Below are positions 1 to 11,089 of a DNA stretch of 64,000 bases, one piece after another (the first letter of the stretch is position 1; each line of letters begins with the position of its first letter). The notes under the pieces are model-generated. The model saw only the letters and a list, made by a program, of their open reading frames with translations, did no database searches and was not told the DNA's origin. Source of the DNA: Rhynochetos jubatus (lineage: Eukaryota; Chordata; Aves; Eurypygiformes; Rhynochetidae); the NCBI GenBank assembly GCA_027574665.1, contig CM050659.1:24591001-24655000 (forward strand), given 5' to 3'. The position numbers and the translations under genes are program-made.

Positions 1-1588
1 CCCTGGCTACGTGAGGAGTTCAGTCCTTCCCAAAAAGGCAGGAAGTGCTGGAATACTCTGGCATACTTTGAGTACTGACCTTGGAGAAAGGATCCAGGTC
101 TGGGTGAGAGATCTGGGAAGAGCCCTCAGCCCTCCGTGGAAAGCTGGGGGGAATCGAGGCAGGAGAAGAGAGGTGTGCAGGACATTTGTAAGCACGCTGT
201 TGTGCATATGGGGAATGATAAAGGAGATTTAAATCCTGGAAAAGTCTGTCCACCTTGGAGATTGCTAAGCACAGGAGTGGACTAGCTGAAGGCAAACTGC
301 AGAGAAGGTCCCTGGGGATCCCACTGCCAGGGTTGGCTAGGGTACCTGCTCCTGTGTCTGAGGAGGTGGGATTCCCCCCGGTCCCCTGTTCGTAGGAGCC
401 TGGCAGCGGTGTGATGCTATCCCACTTTGTGGTGGGCACCCATTCTGAGGGGTGGGGTGCTGGGGCTTGGCACAGACCCAGGTTTGCACGAAAAAATATC
501 CCCATATGAATGACTTGAGTGAGCGAGTGTTGCGGGCTCAGCCCTTGATACCTGCTCCGGTGGTTTCCAGCTTGTTCCCAGGAGACAGCATGGATGTTTC
601 TGCTTACCCTAAGGTAGCTTTTGTAGATGGGAGCCCCATGGGAACTGGGCAAACTTACTGGTTTGACTGGGCTGGAAATCTCTGAAGGTCTTTGCACCAT
701 GCCTCAAAGCATCTGCTGGAGAACTCTGTATTGCTCAGCCGTTTCTTTCCCAAAGAAGGCTCACCAAACCTTGCAGCCAGGCCGAGCTGCCGCCCAGATC
801 CACCAAGAGGCCGTCTCCTTGGGCAAGCTCCAAACGCCGCAGCAGATCCCGCTCTGCCGCTCGCTGAGGGTTCAGACATAAAAGCAGAGACTGGCTGTGG
901 GAGCTGGGACCCGGGTCCCTGCTCATCCCTGCAGCGAGCTGCTCTGTCCCTTCCCCCTCCGGTGGTGTTAAACAGGAAGGAAGGACCAACAAGAAAAATA
1001 ACTCCCCGTTAGTGAACAGGGAGGGGGTGATGTCAAGGTACAGCTGGCTCTGCGCCCGACTCCGGGCAGGAGGAAGATGGAGGTCATCCCTGGACAGGCT
1101 GGGCAGGCTGTTTCTGCACACACAGCCTGGATTTGGGAGCCAGTGGGAGATGGGCGGTGTACCCCTATGCCATGGCCCAGGGACGGGGGGACGGGGCACC
1201 AGGGCACTTGCCCAGGGCAAACATGGCTCCCTCCTAGGCCTGTTGGCCATGCCCCCTTCAAGGCTGGCCCCAACCCCTCACTGCTGGTCCTCCCAGCCGG
1301 CAGGTGGTGACACAGAGGGAGGGGGGGTGCTCTGACCTTCTGCTGACCGGTGGCAGGTAACGGTCATCTGCCGCCATGTCAGGGGGTGCTGGGCAGGAGG
1401 AGGTGCTGGTGGTGGTGGTGGGGACCTACCTGCTGTCAGGGCGGGCAGCTTGAGGCCCTGGGGGGTGTGAGGGACTGGGGAGGGGGGCGTGAGCTCCTCA
1501 GTGGCCAGGGGTGGTTGGGGAGGTCTGTGAGGGGTGGATGGACCCCGGGGGAGGCCACCCCACTAACCCAGCTCTGTTTGCTCCACAG
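1..1588. other. Upstream flank of the KLF5-like gene, no confident gene
   Basis: I find no homology to the N-terminal exon of KLF5 (an FAQLKPV-type motif) and no recognisable repeat here. The stretch is moderately GC-rich, with G-rich runs between about 1310 and 1540. An ATG with a strong Kozak context (gccgccATG) lies at 1376 but opens only 25 codons. The true promoter and first exon of the downstream gene may lie here or before the window. Confidence 0.4.
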
Positions 1589-1636
1589 CTGCACCCTATG
1601 AGGATGGAACAGCGGATGCCGCCGCTCATTCTCGAG
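1589..1636 (+). CDS. KLF5L: Probable 48-nt upstream coding exon of the KLF5-like gene
   Basis: The segment follows a textbook acceptor: a branch-point-like CTAAC, then pyrimidines, then CCACAG. It ends at a GAG|GTGAAG donor. Read in phase 0 it gives LHPMRMEQRMPPLILE, and splicing in phase 0 to the exon at 4158 gives RMPPLILE-TRSEMDKYL. From memory, human KLF5 reads RLPPEDLVQ-TRCEMEKYL at the same exon junction, so the PP-x-L-(V/I) pattern and the intron position agree. Translation could start at the ATG at 1598 or further upstream. The same frame stays open leftward to 1511, so this could also be the 3' end of a longer first exon rather than an internal exon. The other open frame (APYEDGTADAAAHSR) does not fit the phase of the next exon. 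Human KLF5 has about 80 more N-terminal residues, which I do not see here. Confidence 0.5.
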
Positions 1637-1772
1637 GTGAAGTGCTTTCCTTCTTCCTCCCTCTGCATGTTTCAGCCCCTGTTGGTGAGAGGTGCTGCTA
1701 AGGCCCCTGAGAGACTGAGCTGGGACTTCGCCCACAGCCCCAGTGCAGGCCACCCGGCTCCGCTGCCGAGGA

Positions 1773-1885
1773 CATAGATCATATGACTTGGTTTGGAAGG
1801 GAGCTTAAACCCCCCCCAGCCCCACCCCTGCCATGGGCAGGGACACCTGCCACTAGACCAGGTTGCTGCAAGCCTCATCAGCCGC
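1773..1885 (-). repeat. CR1 retrotransposon 3' fragment
   Basis: The plus strand reads catagatcatatgacttgg, followed by the diagnostic TTAAA-CCCCCC-AGCCCCACCC block and CATGGGCAGGGACACCTGCC. That is the reverse complement of an avian CR1 3' end, so the element points to the minus strand. The tail octamers are degraded and only about 110 bp remain. Confidence 0.8.
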
Positions 1886-2380
1886 TTAGGGAAATGGCTT
1901 CGTATTTTGGATCTGAAATTAGGGCCCTCCATACCTTCCTAGTGTACTATACCCACCCACTGGAGTTGTCCTGGAGACCTTCCCTTGGGAACTGAAGGTG
2001 AGAAAGTTAAATGCCAGAGATAAGGGAAGTGTAGAAGTAAAAGGCATCCAACACCTTCCCCCTGCCCCCACTCCTGGCAAGTGGGTCATTTCATTGCTCA
2101 GGTATGTGTGGCATTCGGAGCCTCTGGTACTGCCTAGAGCAAGCTGACTCCCAGGGGTGATACGCCAGTGTGGGTGCACGGGGCTGACTCCCAGGGGTAG
2201 CAGTGATACCGTGCACAGGGCAGGAGCACACGGCGTTCAGCGCCAGAGCTGTGGTGTGGTTCTCCCTTGGGCTGGACGCTGTAGGGGGGAAACAGAGAGG
2301 AAAACAGGGTTTTGGACCAGTCTTTGAGGACTGAGTTGAGGGTCTCCGATTCTCTTCCCTGCCTCCCGCTGATGCCTTAT

Positions 2381-2520
2381 GATAGGATCCCAGAGTGGTT
2401 TGGGTGGGAAGGGACCTTAAAGCCCCCCCCAGTGCCACCCCCTGCCATGGGCAGGGACACCTTCCATAGCCCAGGTTGCTCCAAGCCTCATCCAGCCTGG
2501 CCTTGGGCACATCCTCATCC
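2381..2520 (-). repeat. CR1 retrotransposon 3' fragment
   Basis: The fragment begins with a degraded octamer (gataggatcccagagtgg) and GTTTGGGTGGGAAGGGACC. It continues through CCATGGGCAGGGACACCTTCC and CCAGCCTGGCCTTGGGCAC, then diverges. The orientation is minus. Confidence 0.85.
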
Positions 2521-3618
2521 ATCCCTGAACACATCCGTAGGGTTTGCTCACTGGAGCACAGAGGGGTGGGGTGTTGCTGGAGGCAGCGCTGCCTCGAGCA
2601 GAGGCAGTTAGGTGAGGATGTGACACCAAGTGAGCTTGTAGCTCCCTTTAATGAGGGCAGGGACTTTTCAGGACCTGCACATTCCATGAGGACGGGTAGG
2701 ATTTACAGCACCGTGTGTACACACACGCTGTGCAAGCACAGCGCAGAAAACAGTCCCAGTGCAGTGTGCTTAGTTCCAGCCCAGCGCAGCAACTTCCAAG
2801 TCCAGCTTCTCTGAGCTTCTACCTGTGTAGAAGCGGGTGTATTTGTGGCACATACCTGCGTTTGGGTGGAAGCCAGCTTACCCATGCGTTGCTGGTATGG
2901 CTCGCAGAGGTGCAAAGGCTCTTTGAGTTCGCTGGAAGTACAGGTGATGTGTTTCGCTGGAAAGGGCGAGGAAATCTCTTGGGTCCTGTCCAGCTTTGTT
3001 ACGAGCAATGAAGTTGCAGCAGGGATGACTTTGGCCCGTTGCACCTGAGTGATATAGTTCAGAGCCATAAAACCCTCGTCTCAAGCGTGCAGGGTGTGGG
3101 GTGAGATCAGCTTGCTCTCCTGAAGTGCGCTGTAGGCTCTGCCAGGGAAACCTGGTGGTTTTGCCAGCTCCTCTACATATGAATGAGTCTACAAGGGCTT
3201 TGCAATGAGCTTGACACATGGATAACCACATAATTAAAGGCTGTAGCTTTAGAGAAGAGCATTAGCGCTGGTATCTTTAACCACAACGAGCAGAACTTGA
3301 GTCATCAAATGCCAGGGGATGAAATTCCTAGCGGATTGCTCCATCAGGTTGCTGAATTATTGGGCCTGGATCCAGTGGGATGCCGCATCAGACATGAACC
3401 AGGAGGGGAGGAAAGCTGGCAAGCAGTATTGGTCCTGTTAGCTTGGAGGACCCAGACTTGTAAAAACAGCTCTACCAAACTCAAACCAAAGGTTAGGTGA
3501 GGGCTGAGTCACTTTACCAAGGCAAGACGGTAATAGTTGGCAGTTTCCATTTTAAGCTCATGGTCCACTCAATTAGTGGCAGCACCACTTAGATTTCTAG
3601 GGCTGCAGCCCAAATCAG

Positions 3619-3680
3619 TCTCAATTAATTAAAGATATTGTCCTAGAATATTCTCAGTTAATTAAAGATACTGTCCTAGA
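3619..3680 (+). repeat. Two-copy tandem duplication with TTAATTAAAG cores (intron 1)
   Basis: Two 29-nt copies (3619-3647 and 3652-3680) lie at a period of 33 bp and differ at only two positions. Each holds the A/T core TTAATTAAAG, a type of site bound by homeodomain, POU or HNF1 factors, followed by a GATA(T/C)TGTCCTAGA tail. The copy number and match are directly visible. Any regulatory role is inference. Confidence 0.9.
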
Positions 3681-4157
3681 CTAAAATGCAACACATCTCA
3701 GATGGTTGAGTTTACAGGAGACCAGAGTCAGCATGTCTAAGGGGGGCTGCAGATCCAACACGCCCGCAGCGCGAGGCTGACTGGAGCCGAGTTTCTGATT
3801 TCACCCCATTTCTAGTGTTAAATTCTCCTGGTTGTGTGACCAAAGCGTTGTACCTAAAGCTGGGCTCTTTTTTATCAGGCCATATTTCTCTCGTCAGTGC
3901 ATCCTGCCTAGCTTACCCTTTGTGATCAGTGCAGGTAGGTAGGAGGGAAGTGGGACAGAGGACGGTGATTCACTCCTGGGGAGTCTGTGGCTGAGTCAGA
4001 GCTGGAAGCTATATCATGGCAGCCTGTGACTCCTGGGCTGCTCTTGCTGCTCTCTCGATATCCTGCTGGCTGAAGTACTTGTTAAATGTTGGACTCCCAC
4101 CACCAGTGTGTCAAGGTCACTCTTCACTAGTTCTCTTGTCTGTATTTTTTGCCTTAG

Positions 4158-5061
4158 ACGCGGTCCGAGATGGATAAGTACCTGTCAAACGAGGTGCCGC
4201 CCATCCCAATGATACCAGACAAGAAGTACCGCCGGGAGAGTGCCTCAGTGGTGGACGAGTTCTTCTCCACAGAGAAGCCCACTTCCACGCCGTACAGCGT
4301 GAACATCAACGTCATTCTGCCAGACACGACGCACCTGCGCACGGGACTTTACCGGCCACCCAAACCCATGACGCCATTCCCACAGATCAAAACGGAGCCT
4401 GGCACCAGCTTCGCCCAGCCCTGCTCGTCAGCCTCCGGCTCCACGCAGACCCTGCCCGACTTCACCAGCGTCTTCAGCATGCCCCAGTCAGTGGCAGTGA
4501 ACAACATCTTCATCAAGCAGGAGATGCCCTCCGAGATCCCTTTATCCACCAACCCACAGCAATCCCAGCTTTACCAGATGCCTCTTGGCAACGGGAGCGC
4601 TGACATTACCACGCTGACGTCCTCCTCCAACGGCACCACGGCCATCAACAGTCTCAGCGGGGTTACCATGTCCACGGGTCACACCATGTCCAGCGTGGTC
4701 CACAGACCCGTCCAGCCGGGAGGACCGGTGAAGCAGTACCCACACATCTCCCAGGGACAGGGAAACTTCAACATCTCAGGGCAGTTCTACCCTGCTCCGG
4801 GGGTGAACCTGCCCCCTTCACCCCCCAACTCACAGCCTGGCAGCCCGGAAAACCAACCCGAGCTCATCAACACCATCTCTCCCCCACCATCCTACGAAGC
4901 CACTTTTGGACTGAAGTTGGTCCAGTCATCCCAGGTCCCCCCAGTCCCCAATGGCCTTGGGACCATGTCCCAGGGGCACATTGTCATGCAGCCCCCCAAA
5001 TACAACAGACGCAACAACCCTGAGCTGGAGAAAAGGAGAATCCACCACTGCGATTACCCAG
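4158..5061 (+). CDS. KLF5L: KLF5-like transcription factor, large regulatory-domain exon
   Basis: This exon encodes most of a KLF5-group zinc-finger transcription factor, a nuclear GC/CACCC-box binding protein. It opens at TTAG|ACG with TRSEMDKYLSNEVPP and ends in phase 1 at CCCAG|GTATGC. Numbering from the Met at 4170, I see a conserved KKYRRESASVVDEFF block at 18-32. Sumoylation-type IKTEP and IKQEM motifs lie at 73-77 and 115-119. A phosphodegron-like PPSPPNSQPGSP lies at 215-226, a PPPSY motif (the WWP1/WW-domain site in KLF5) at 238-242, and the KYNRRNNPELEKRRIHHCDYPG lead-in to finger 1 starts at 277. The Ser/Thr/Pro-rich middle is clearly diverged from human KLF5, which favours a paralogue (KLF5-like) over KLF5. 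There are no frameshifts or internal stops. The alternative is a fast-evolving KLF5 orthologue. Confidence 0.95.
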
Positions 5062-8010
5062 GTATGCTCACGGTTGATGCACTGGCTTGGCTTTTGGGGG
5101 GGGATCTTTCCTTGACACACCGATGCTGGGGGCTGCCTTGGGCCCCCACGGGAGTTTAATCTGAAATCTCTGTGCCTGCATGGTGAGAGAACTATGGGGC
5201 TGGGCGGAGAGCCACAGGGAAGTGGGGTTCCCACCACCACCAAGGGAGTAGAAGAGGTCAATCCTGCCTGCACTAGCTGATGCCTTTTATTCCCTTTCCC
5301 CTTGGCCCTCTGGCAGAAGCAAGCCTGACTGTGAGAGGCAGAGAGCTCCTGCAGAGCACAGGGACGGTCCTGGAAGCCTGCCTTCGCTGCCTGTTTCGCT
5401 CTGGTCTTGCCAAACCCTGAGCAGCCACATGCTCTCGGCAGACGAAGCCGTGCTGGCTTCCTCACTGACCTTTCCCATACCGGGTGGGAAACCATCAAGT
5501 AATTTCCATAAGCAGCCTTTACGGTCTCTCTCCTCTGCCAAAGGGGCAGCAAGCTGAATATCTCTGTCTCATATCCTTCGGTGGCTTCATGGACTGCATG
5601 AGGGTGGTGTGGAAAGGCCTTGCAGGGTAGCGACCAGCCCAGAGCTGGAGCTGTTCCCTGCGTGTCACCCCATTGCGGCTCGCGTCCATCTAAAGTCCTG
5701 TGAAGCTTTGGCAGCAGGAGATCTTGCAGGAAACTACACAGGGAGCTTGTAGGGCCCACAGCTGCACACTCATTCATTCCTCATGGGAGAGAAGCAGTCG
5801 TGTTCCGAGAGAAACCCCAGTGACACCAGCGTCCTTGTGCAGGGACACACACCTCCCGCTGCCTGGGCCAGGCCCCAGCCATGGGGCTGTTGGGGATTAG
5901 CACAGGGTTTTCCTGTGGGGGTGTGTGAACCGGGGAAAGTCATTTCCTAACTGCCTCCTGCAAGATTTGTGTGCTCTTCCCGTGGCACGAGAGCGGCTGT
6001 AGGTCAGCCCAGAGGCCTGCCTAGCCCAGGTCCTGTCCCCAGCAGTGACCCAAGGAAGTACATAAGCATGGGACGTGTTTAGGAAAATCTTTCTGTGCTT
6101 ACACCTTCCCACCCTCCGGCGACCTGCAGATTAGGGACTTTCTGAGCTGCACCCATGTTCTCAAGGTTAACAGATCGTGCTGAATTTTTTACCTTCCGCT
6201 GGTCACGGTGGGAGAGAGATTAAAGGTGTAAGTGGACCCATGTTCTGACAGACCCCTCTGCCCTTGTCAGATCTGGTCAGAGCCAGAGCCGCATCCTGCA
6301 GGACGCACTGCCAGGGCAAAGCTCGCCTGTTTTCAGCCAGGTTTTGGCCTGCGTGAGAAGACAGGAACACGTCTGTGGTGCAAAAAAACCCCCCACAACG
6401 TGCGCTGGATAAACACCGGGTGGCTCGATAGCGCGTACGTGCGGAGACTGGTGCTGCTTCTTCACACGGAGGTTCAGCTGGAGGTGAACCCAGTCAGGGT
6501 GGCAGGGGCAGCAGGGCTTACTGACGCGGCCGGCAGGAGGAAGCGACAGGAGGCATGCCGAATTCGCACCGGTAACTGGATGAACAGGGGAGACCTGTTT
6601 GCAAAGCCCTGATCCGAGTTTCCAGGTGGTGGCCCCGGCACGTTTTCCTCTGTGTGCTCGTGGGGAAATGAAGCTCAGCCGTGTCCTGCTCTGGCTTCTC
6701 TCTGCTGCTCCCTCTGGGTTCGGAATCTGCTCTGCGTGCTCCTGTTTCCGTGCCCAGTGGGACGGCAGCCCTTGGTCTCATCTTGGGTAACGGGTTTAGA
6801 CGGAAAGAGGGAGATGGAGATGGAACATCAGGAAGGAATTCTTCCCAGAGAGGGTGGGGGACACTGGGACAGGTTCCCAGAGAAGCTGTGGGTGCCCCAT
6901 CCCTGGGAGTGTCCAAGGCCAGGCTGGATGAGGCTTGGAGCACCCTGGGCTATGGAAGGTGTCCCTGCCCATGGTGGGGGGTGGGAGTGGGGGGGCTGTA
7001 AGGTCCCTTCCCACCCAAACCACTCGGTGATTCTGGGATTCTATGATCTCTCACCCAAGTGTGAGGGACCTCCGAGGCTTCAGAGCAAGATTGAACTGGG
7101 TCACCGCCCCTTACCCCTCCTGGTATGTGAGGGAGAAGGCAGCTGCTCCCGCACCTCCTGAGCGGGACAGGACCAAGGGCTGATCTCATGCCAGAGGCTT
7201 CTTCAGGCCGTGTGGAAACCCTGGAACGAAAAGTATGGCGTTGTTGCTTATGCAGGTCATAAAAATTCAAATTAATATTTTAATATACCTGTCAAAACAC
7301 AATGGAGCAGGGCCATAAAGGCAGGATGAGAAGCTTTTCTAAGCTTTATCTAACTGAAATGAGGAACCAGCAACAACTGAGACTCCTGTTGTCTCAAACC
7401 TCTGCCAAAGTCACGGTGTTTGTTAAGAACCTTTCTTGGATTAAACCCATGGTTGCTGGTCTTCTGAAAAAAGCCCCTTCCCACTGTCGTTATTTGGGAT
7501 CCTGCAAGCCAAGCGGTGGCTCCACAGTGTACCTGGCGTTTCCTGCTTCCTGGAATGTTTTTACCACATCTCCTGGGGCTGGGACTATTCTACATCTTCC
7601 CTCCAGCCTTGCAGTGGTGATATCAGTTGTGTCTGGAATCCAAAAAGCCAAACGGCAGCACGAAGCCAGCAGCTAACGGTGGTGAATTCAATGTTTTTAT
7701 CCTGCGTCGCAGACCTGGTTGAGGAAGGGGAGGGTTTTGAAAGCCTGTGCCTGACTTCTCCCCCCATTGTTTCCCAGCATGGTGCCCATGGTGTCAGGGC
7801 TGTGTGGCCAGAGGTGGTGTTGCAAAGGTCTGTCTTGGAGAACAAATGCTCTTCGGTTACTGCTGAAACGAAACGGGTATAGCTGGGATTATTTGCATAG
7901 TTACCCAGAGTGCTTTTCATGCCTGCTCTGTCCCTAACCTCAATGTTCTGCATTTGTTTGAGCAAGGGTTCCTTTCTCACAGGGAAGTTGTGTCTTCTCT
8001 GTTTCTGCAG
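5062..8010 (+). other. KLF5L: Intron 2 of the KLF5-like gene
   Basis: A 2.9 kb phase-1 intron running from GTATGC to TTTCTGCAG. It contains one sense-oriented CR1 at about 6784-7048. I see no further exon or RNA gene. Confidence 0.9.
6784..7048 (+). repeat. CR1 retrotransposon 3' end (intron 2)
   Basis: A plus-oriented CR1 tail. It starts in GGGTAACGGGTTTAGACGG, runs through CTTCCCAGAGAGGGTGGG and GGAGTGTCCAAGGCCAGG, and ends CCCACCCAAACCACTCGG with two TTCT-type octamers. It lies in the same sense as the host gene. Confidence 0.92.
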
Positions 8011-8070
8011 GTTGCTCAAAAGTCTATACCAAGAGCTCCCACCTGAAGGCCCATCAGAGGACTCACACAG
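8011..8070 (+). CDS. KLF5L: KLF5-like transcription factor, zinc finger 1 exon
   Basis: A 60-nt phase 1-1 exon between TTTCTGCAG and ACACAG|GTAAGA. It encodes CSKVYTKSSHLKAHQRTHT, which completes the first C2H2 finger. The first Cys (294) is in the preceding exon, and Cys299, His312 and His316 are here. The DNA-contact helix KSSHLKAH is identical to that of KLF family members. A 60-nt exon at exactly this place is the usual KLF layout, so intron positions are conserved and the locus is not a retrocopy. A CR1 insertion begins only about 22 bp after the donor. Confidence 0.97.
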
Positions 8071-8092
8071 GTAAGAGCAGCGCATCTTGTCG

Positions 8093-8368
8093 TGACATGA
8101 CAGGACAAGGGGTGACAGGTTTACAGGGGAAGAGGGAGCTTGAGATGGGACATCAGGAAGGAATTCTTCCCAGAGGGGGTGGGGGGCACTGGGACAGGTT
8201 CCCAGAGAAGCTGTGGGTGCCCCATCCCTGGGAGTGTCCAAGGCCAGGCTGGATGAGGCTGGGAGCACCCTGGTCTAGTGGAGGGTGTCCCTGCCCATGG
8301 CAGGGGATGGGGTTGGCTGGGCTGTAAAGTCCCTTCCCACCCAAACCGCTCTGTGATTCTATGATCAC
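8093..8368 (+). repeat. CR1 retrotransposon 3' end next to a splice donor
   Basis: A plus-oriented CR1 tail. It includes GACAGGACAAGGGGTGACAG, AATTCTTCCCAGAGGGGGTG and GGAGTGTCCAAGGCCAGGCT, and ends CCCACCCAAACCGCTCTGTG then ATTCTATGAT. It closely matches the intron 2 copy, which suggests a related and fairly young subfamily. Confidence 0.92.
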
Positions 8369-10761
8369 CAGGAAACTCTACCAGCCTACACTTCTTGCGC
8401 TGTGCCTCTTAATGTGGTGGTAACGTAGCTGAGGGAGTGGCCTTGATCTGGGGTGGTCCCTAGGGTAAGGAGCACCGTTAAGTCTGTTGATGTTAGTAGT
8501 GAAAAGAAGTGCAGTGGTTGCACTGGTTTAGAGTGACTGCACACTGCTGTGTGCACTTGCTCGCCTTCTGCAGGGGTGGTCTGGAATTTAGGAGGACTCT
8601 TGGGGGTTCTTAAATTGATGGATTAGGAGGAGGAGGTACCTCTATCACTCCGAGCTTTTCCTTTTGAGATCTCCCAAATCCTAGCCAGGTCTGATCCTGC
8701 TTAGCCTACAGAAAGATTGCGTGAAGGCCTGTGGTGCATACATATCTCCTCTGAGGAGACAAGGGCTGTCTCCTTTGTGTCCAGCGTGTGGTTCCCTAGG
8801 AGCGGAGGGAATCCCTCGTATCTCCTTGCATACCAGCTGCACAGACCACTCATGCCCAGTGCTTGTCCCCTTCGCAGCTGCCAGTGGTGTATCACTGGAG
8901 CTGCCAAATGCACATCCAGAAGGGCTCCAAATCCATGTCCAGAAGGGCTGTGCCCTCATTCCCAAGGGCAAAGGTGCTGTGTGCTGCCCTTGCTGGTGTA
9001 GACAGGGTCACTAGCACAGAGGAGCTCCCACCACAACCAGCCTCCTCGGGGTCAGCCTGGCTCAGTGGCACTTGTGCATTCAAGCACAGGCCTTCTCATT
9101 AAGGCATTTATTATACCTGAAACTTTATCAGATCCCCAGGTAGTCCAGGAACCATCAGCGCACTCATAAATCTCTTTTATAGAAGGGCTGATCTTTACTG
9201 AAAGCAATTAAGCTGGCCCAGAGTTCACTTTTCTTTTTTATTAACAACGAACAAACCCCATCCTGAGGCTGGGAATCAGTTCCTGCACTTGGCTCTGTTC
9301 CGTCTTCATCGTATCAGTCCCTCCAACAAGCCAGCAAAGAATTTTTCTTTGTGCATGAGGTACAATATTTTTTTGGCAGGGCCTGGGTAGGAGCGGGCTG
9401 GAGAACAACACGGAAGGGGTGGAAGAAAGGAACAGGAAGGACATTGTGCCATCTCGGAGAGCTGGGTGGTGATAAGCGTTTGTCACAACAGCAGTCTGTG
9501 TTCAGGGCTGTGGCAGGGCTCTCGCTTTCAAGTTAAATGTCTCTTCCCCTTCCATTCGGAGTACGGCCCTTAGCTCTGTGCCCGGAGACGCGGCCCATCT
9601 GAGGCAGGCACCGTCCTCACAAGTCACAGTATAAAGATGTCTCCAGGCAAACCTGGGCAGCTTCTGAACCCGGTAAAACGCAGACATCTTTCCGAGTTTT
9701 CCAGCAGTTGGGCTGGAAATCCAAGTGTTTTCCTCCTTCGCTTGCTGTAAGAGGGAAGGGCAGAGAGGCGAAGGATGATGGGACCTGAGTAGTCACGAAA
9801 ACTGGTAGCGTTGTGGGGCAGGTAAGAGGAAGGGAACTCCGAAACAGAGTGCCCTGTGCAGGCACACTCAGGGAGTCGGTGTCCAGCTGTGGAAGCCTCG
9901 TGTTTTGCTTTTGAGGCCTCAGCCTCGCCGAGCACGGCACCGGGGCTGCAACAGCATGGCCCGTCCCGACTGCTGCCGGCTCAGTACGCTCGACACCGCT
10001 TCAGCCCCATCCCTTGAAGGGTTAATAACACCCTTTCTCTCGATTCCTCGCCTGATGGCAGCCGGGCTGAGAAGTACCTGATCTCTGAGATCTTTGCTTG
10101 TGGTTTGCCCGTTGCTATGGGCTGGGCTGTATTCATCTCCTGGAGACACCGTTCATTTCCTGGGTGCCATTGTGAGATTAAATATATAACCCGGTGGCTG
10201 CTCACCCGGCTCCCGGGGGCTGGGAATGCCAGTTTGGGTCCTTTGTTTGAGCTTGCCCTGCCGTGCTGTCCTGGGAGATGGAGCCAGCTCGTGGGACAAT
10301 GGAAAGCATTTTATTTCTATCCTGGAGATCAACCTGTTATTGTTTGAAACTAAAGGGCCTTGGTAGGGTTGACCCAGCCAGGTGACCTGCCAGGGACAAT
10401 GCCTGTGGCTGCGCAAATCCCGCCTTCGCCTTGGCGTGAAGGCTGACAAACCCACGAGATCCCCAGTAAAATATCCAGCGTGCTGCTTGTAAACTTTTTA
10501 AGTTCTGTAATTTACCTGAGCCATAAAAAAATACCCCTCTCTCCTCCCCGTGGTGCAGAGCCCGGGGGCTTTTTGGGGAGCGGGACGTGGTGCCCCAACC
10601 CCTCCAGGTTCACGTGTCTGCGCTTTCATAGTTTGCCCGGTGCGTGCGAGACGCTGTAGATCTTGCTGTGGCTGGATGTTTTCTGTTTCCCAGCCAAATC
10701 CACCGCCTGCCTAGCACACGGGCTGCGGGGCCGTACACTGGGAAACATGTCAGAGCACGAC

Positions 10762-10807
10762 ACGCGTGCCTGTGCACGCATGCCGCGTGTGTACGTGCAC
10801 GCATGCC
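10762..10807. repeat. Alternating purine-pyrimidine (CG/TG/CA) stretch
   Basis: The sequence is mostly alternating CG, TG, CA and TA steps. The 13-mer GTGCACGCATGCC occurs twice, at 10772-10784 and 10795-10807. Such composition can adopt Z-DNA, but that is an inference from sequence only. Confidence 0.7.
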
Positions 10808-11089
10808 ACGGTGGTGCGCTCAGCAGTTGGCCGGTGAAACGGTAAATATTTGAGGTCGGGAAAGTCAGCACATTCCCTGAACTCTGCCTGCTTGTTCAGG
10901 CTGTTAAGAGCGAGGGCTAATATTTGAGAGCACCACACCCCTGTGCCGAGAGGGCTGCAGCCAGGGTTCAGCTCCACAACCTGGGCACGCAGGGAATTGG
11001 AAGCGGGCACGGGCTTTTCCAGCCCAGTTCCCAGCTGGCTGAGAAGTTGCACAACTTAACTGATTTTGGTTTGGGAATTAGGTGTGGAG

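Larger units (their letters stand above)
1637..4157 (+). other. KLF5L: Intron 1 of the KLF5-like gene
   Basis: This 2.5 kb intron starts GTGAAG and ends TTTTTTGCCTTAG. It is phase 0. It contains two degraded CR1 pieces (about 1773-1885 and 2381-2520) and a tandem duplication with TTAATTAA motifs at 3619-3680. No other coding sequence is recognised. If the upstream exon is wrong, this is simply the 3' part of a longer first intron. Confidence 0.5.

Noticed and set aside
877-884. TATA-like CATAAAAG upstream of the KLF5-like gene
   Set aside because: A single TATA-like word without an initiator or a transcript start in the sequence; vertebrate KLF promoters are usually CpG-rich and TATA-less.
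1376-1453. Strong-Kozak ATG opening MSGGAGQEE-type 25-codon frame
   Set aside because: No good donor within the frame and no match to any KLF N-terminus; could at most be an upstream ORF.
3600-3700. Short spaced repeats considered as a CRISPR-like array
   Set aside because: Only two copies, a 4-bp spacer, and a vertebrate intron context.
4926-5777. 283-codon open frame on the minus strand across the end of the large KLF exon
   Set aside because: It is the antisense shadow of the real exon plus intron; no motif.
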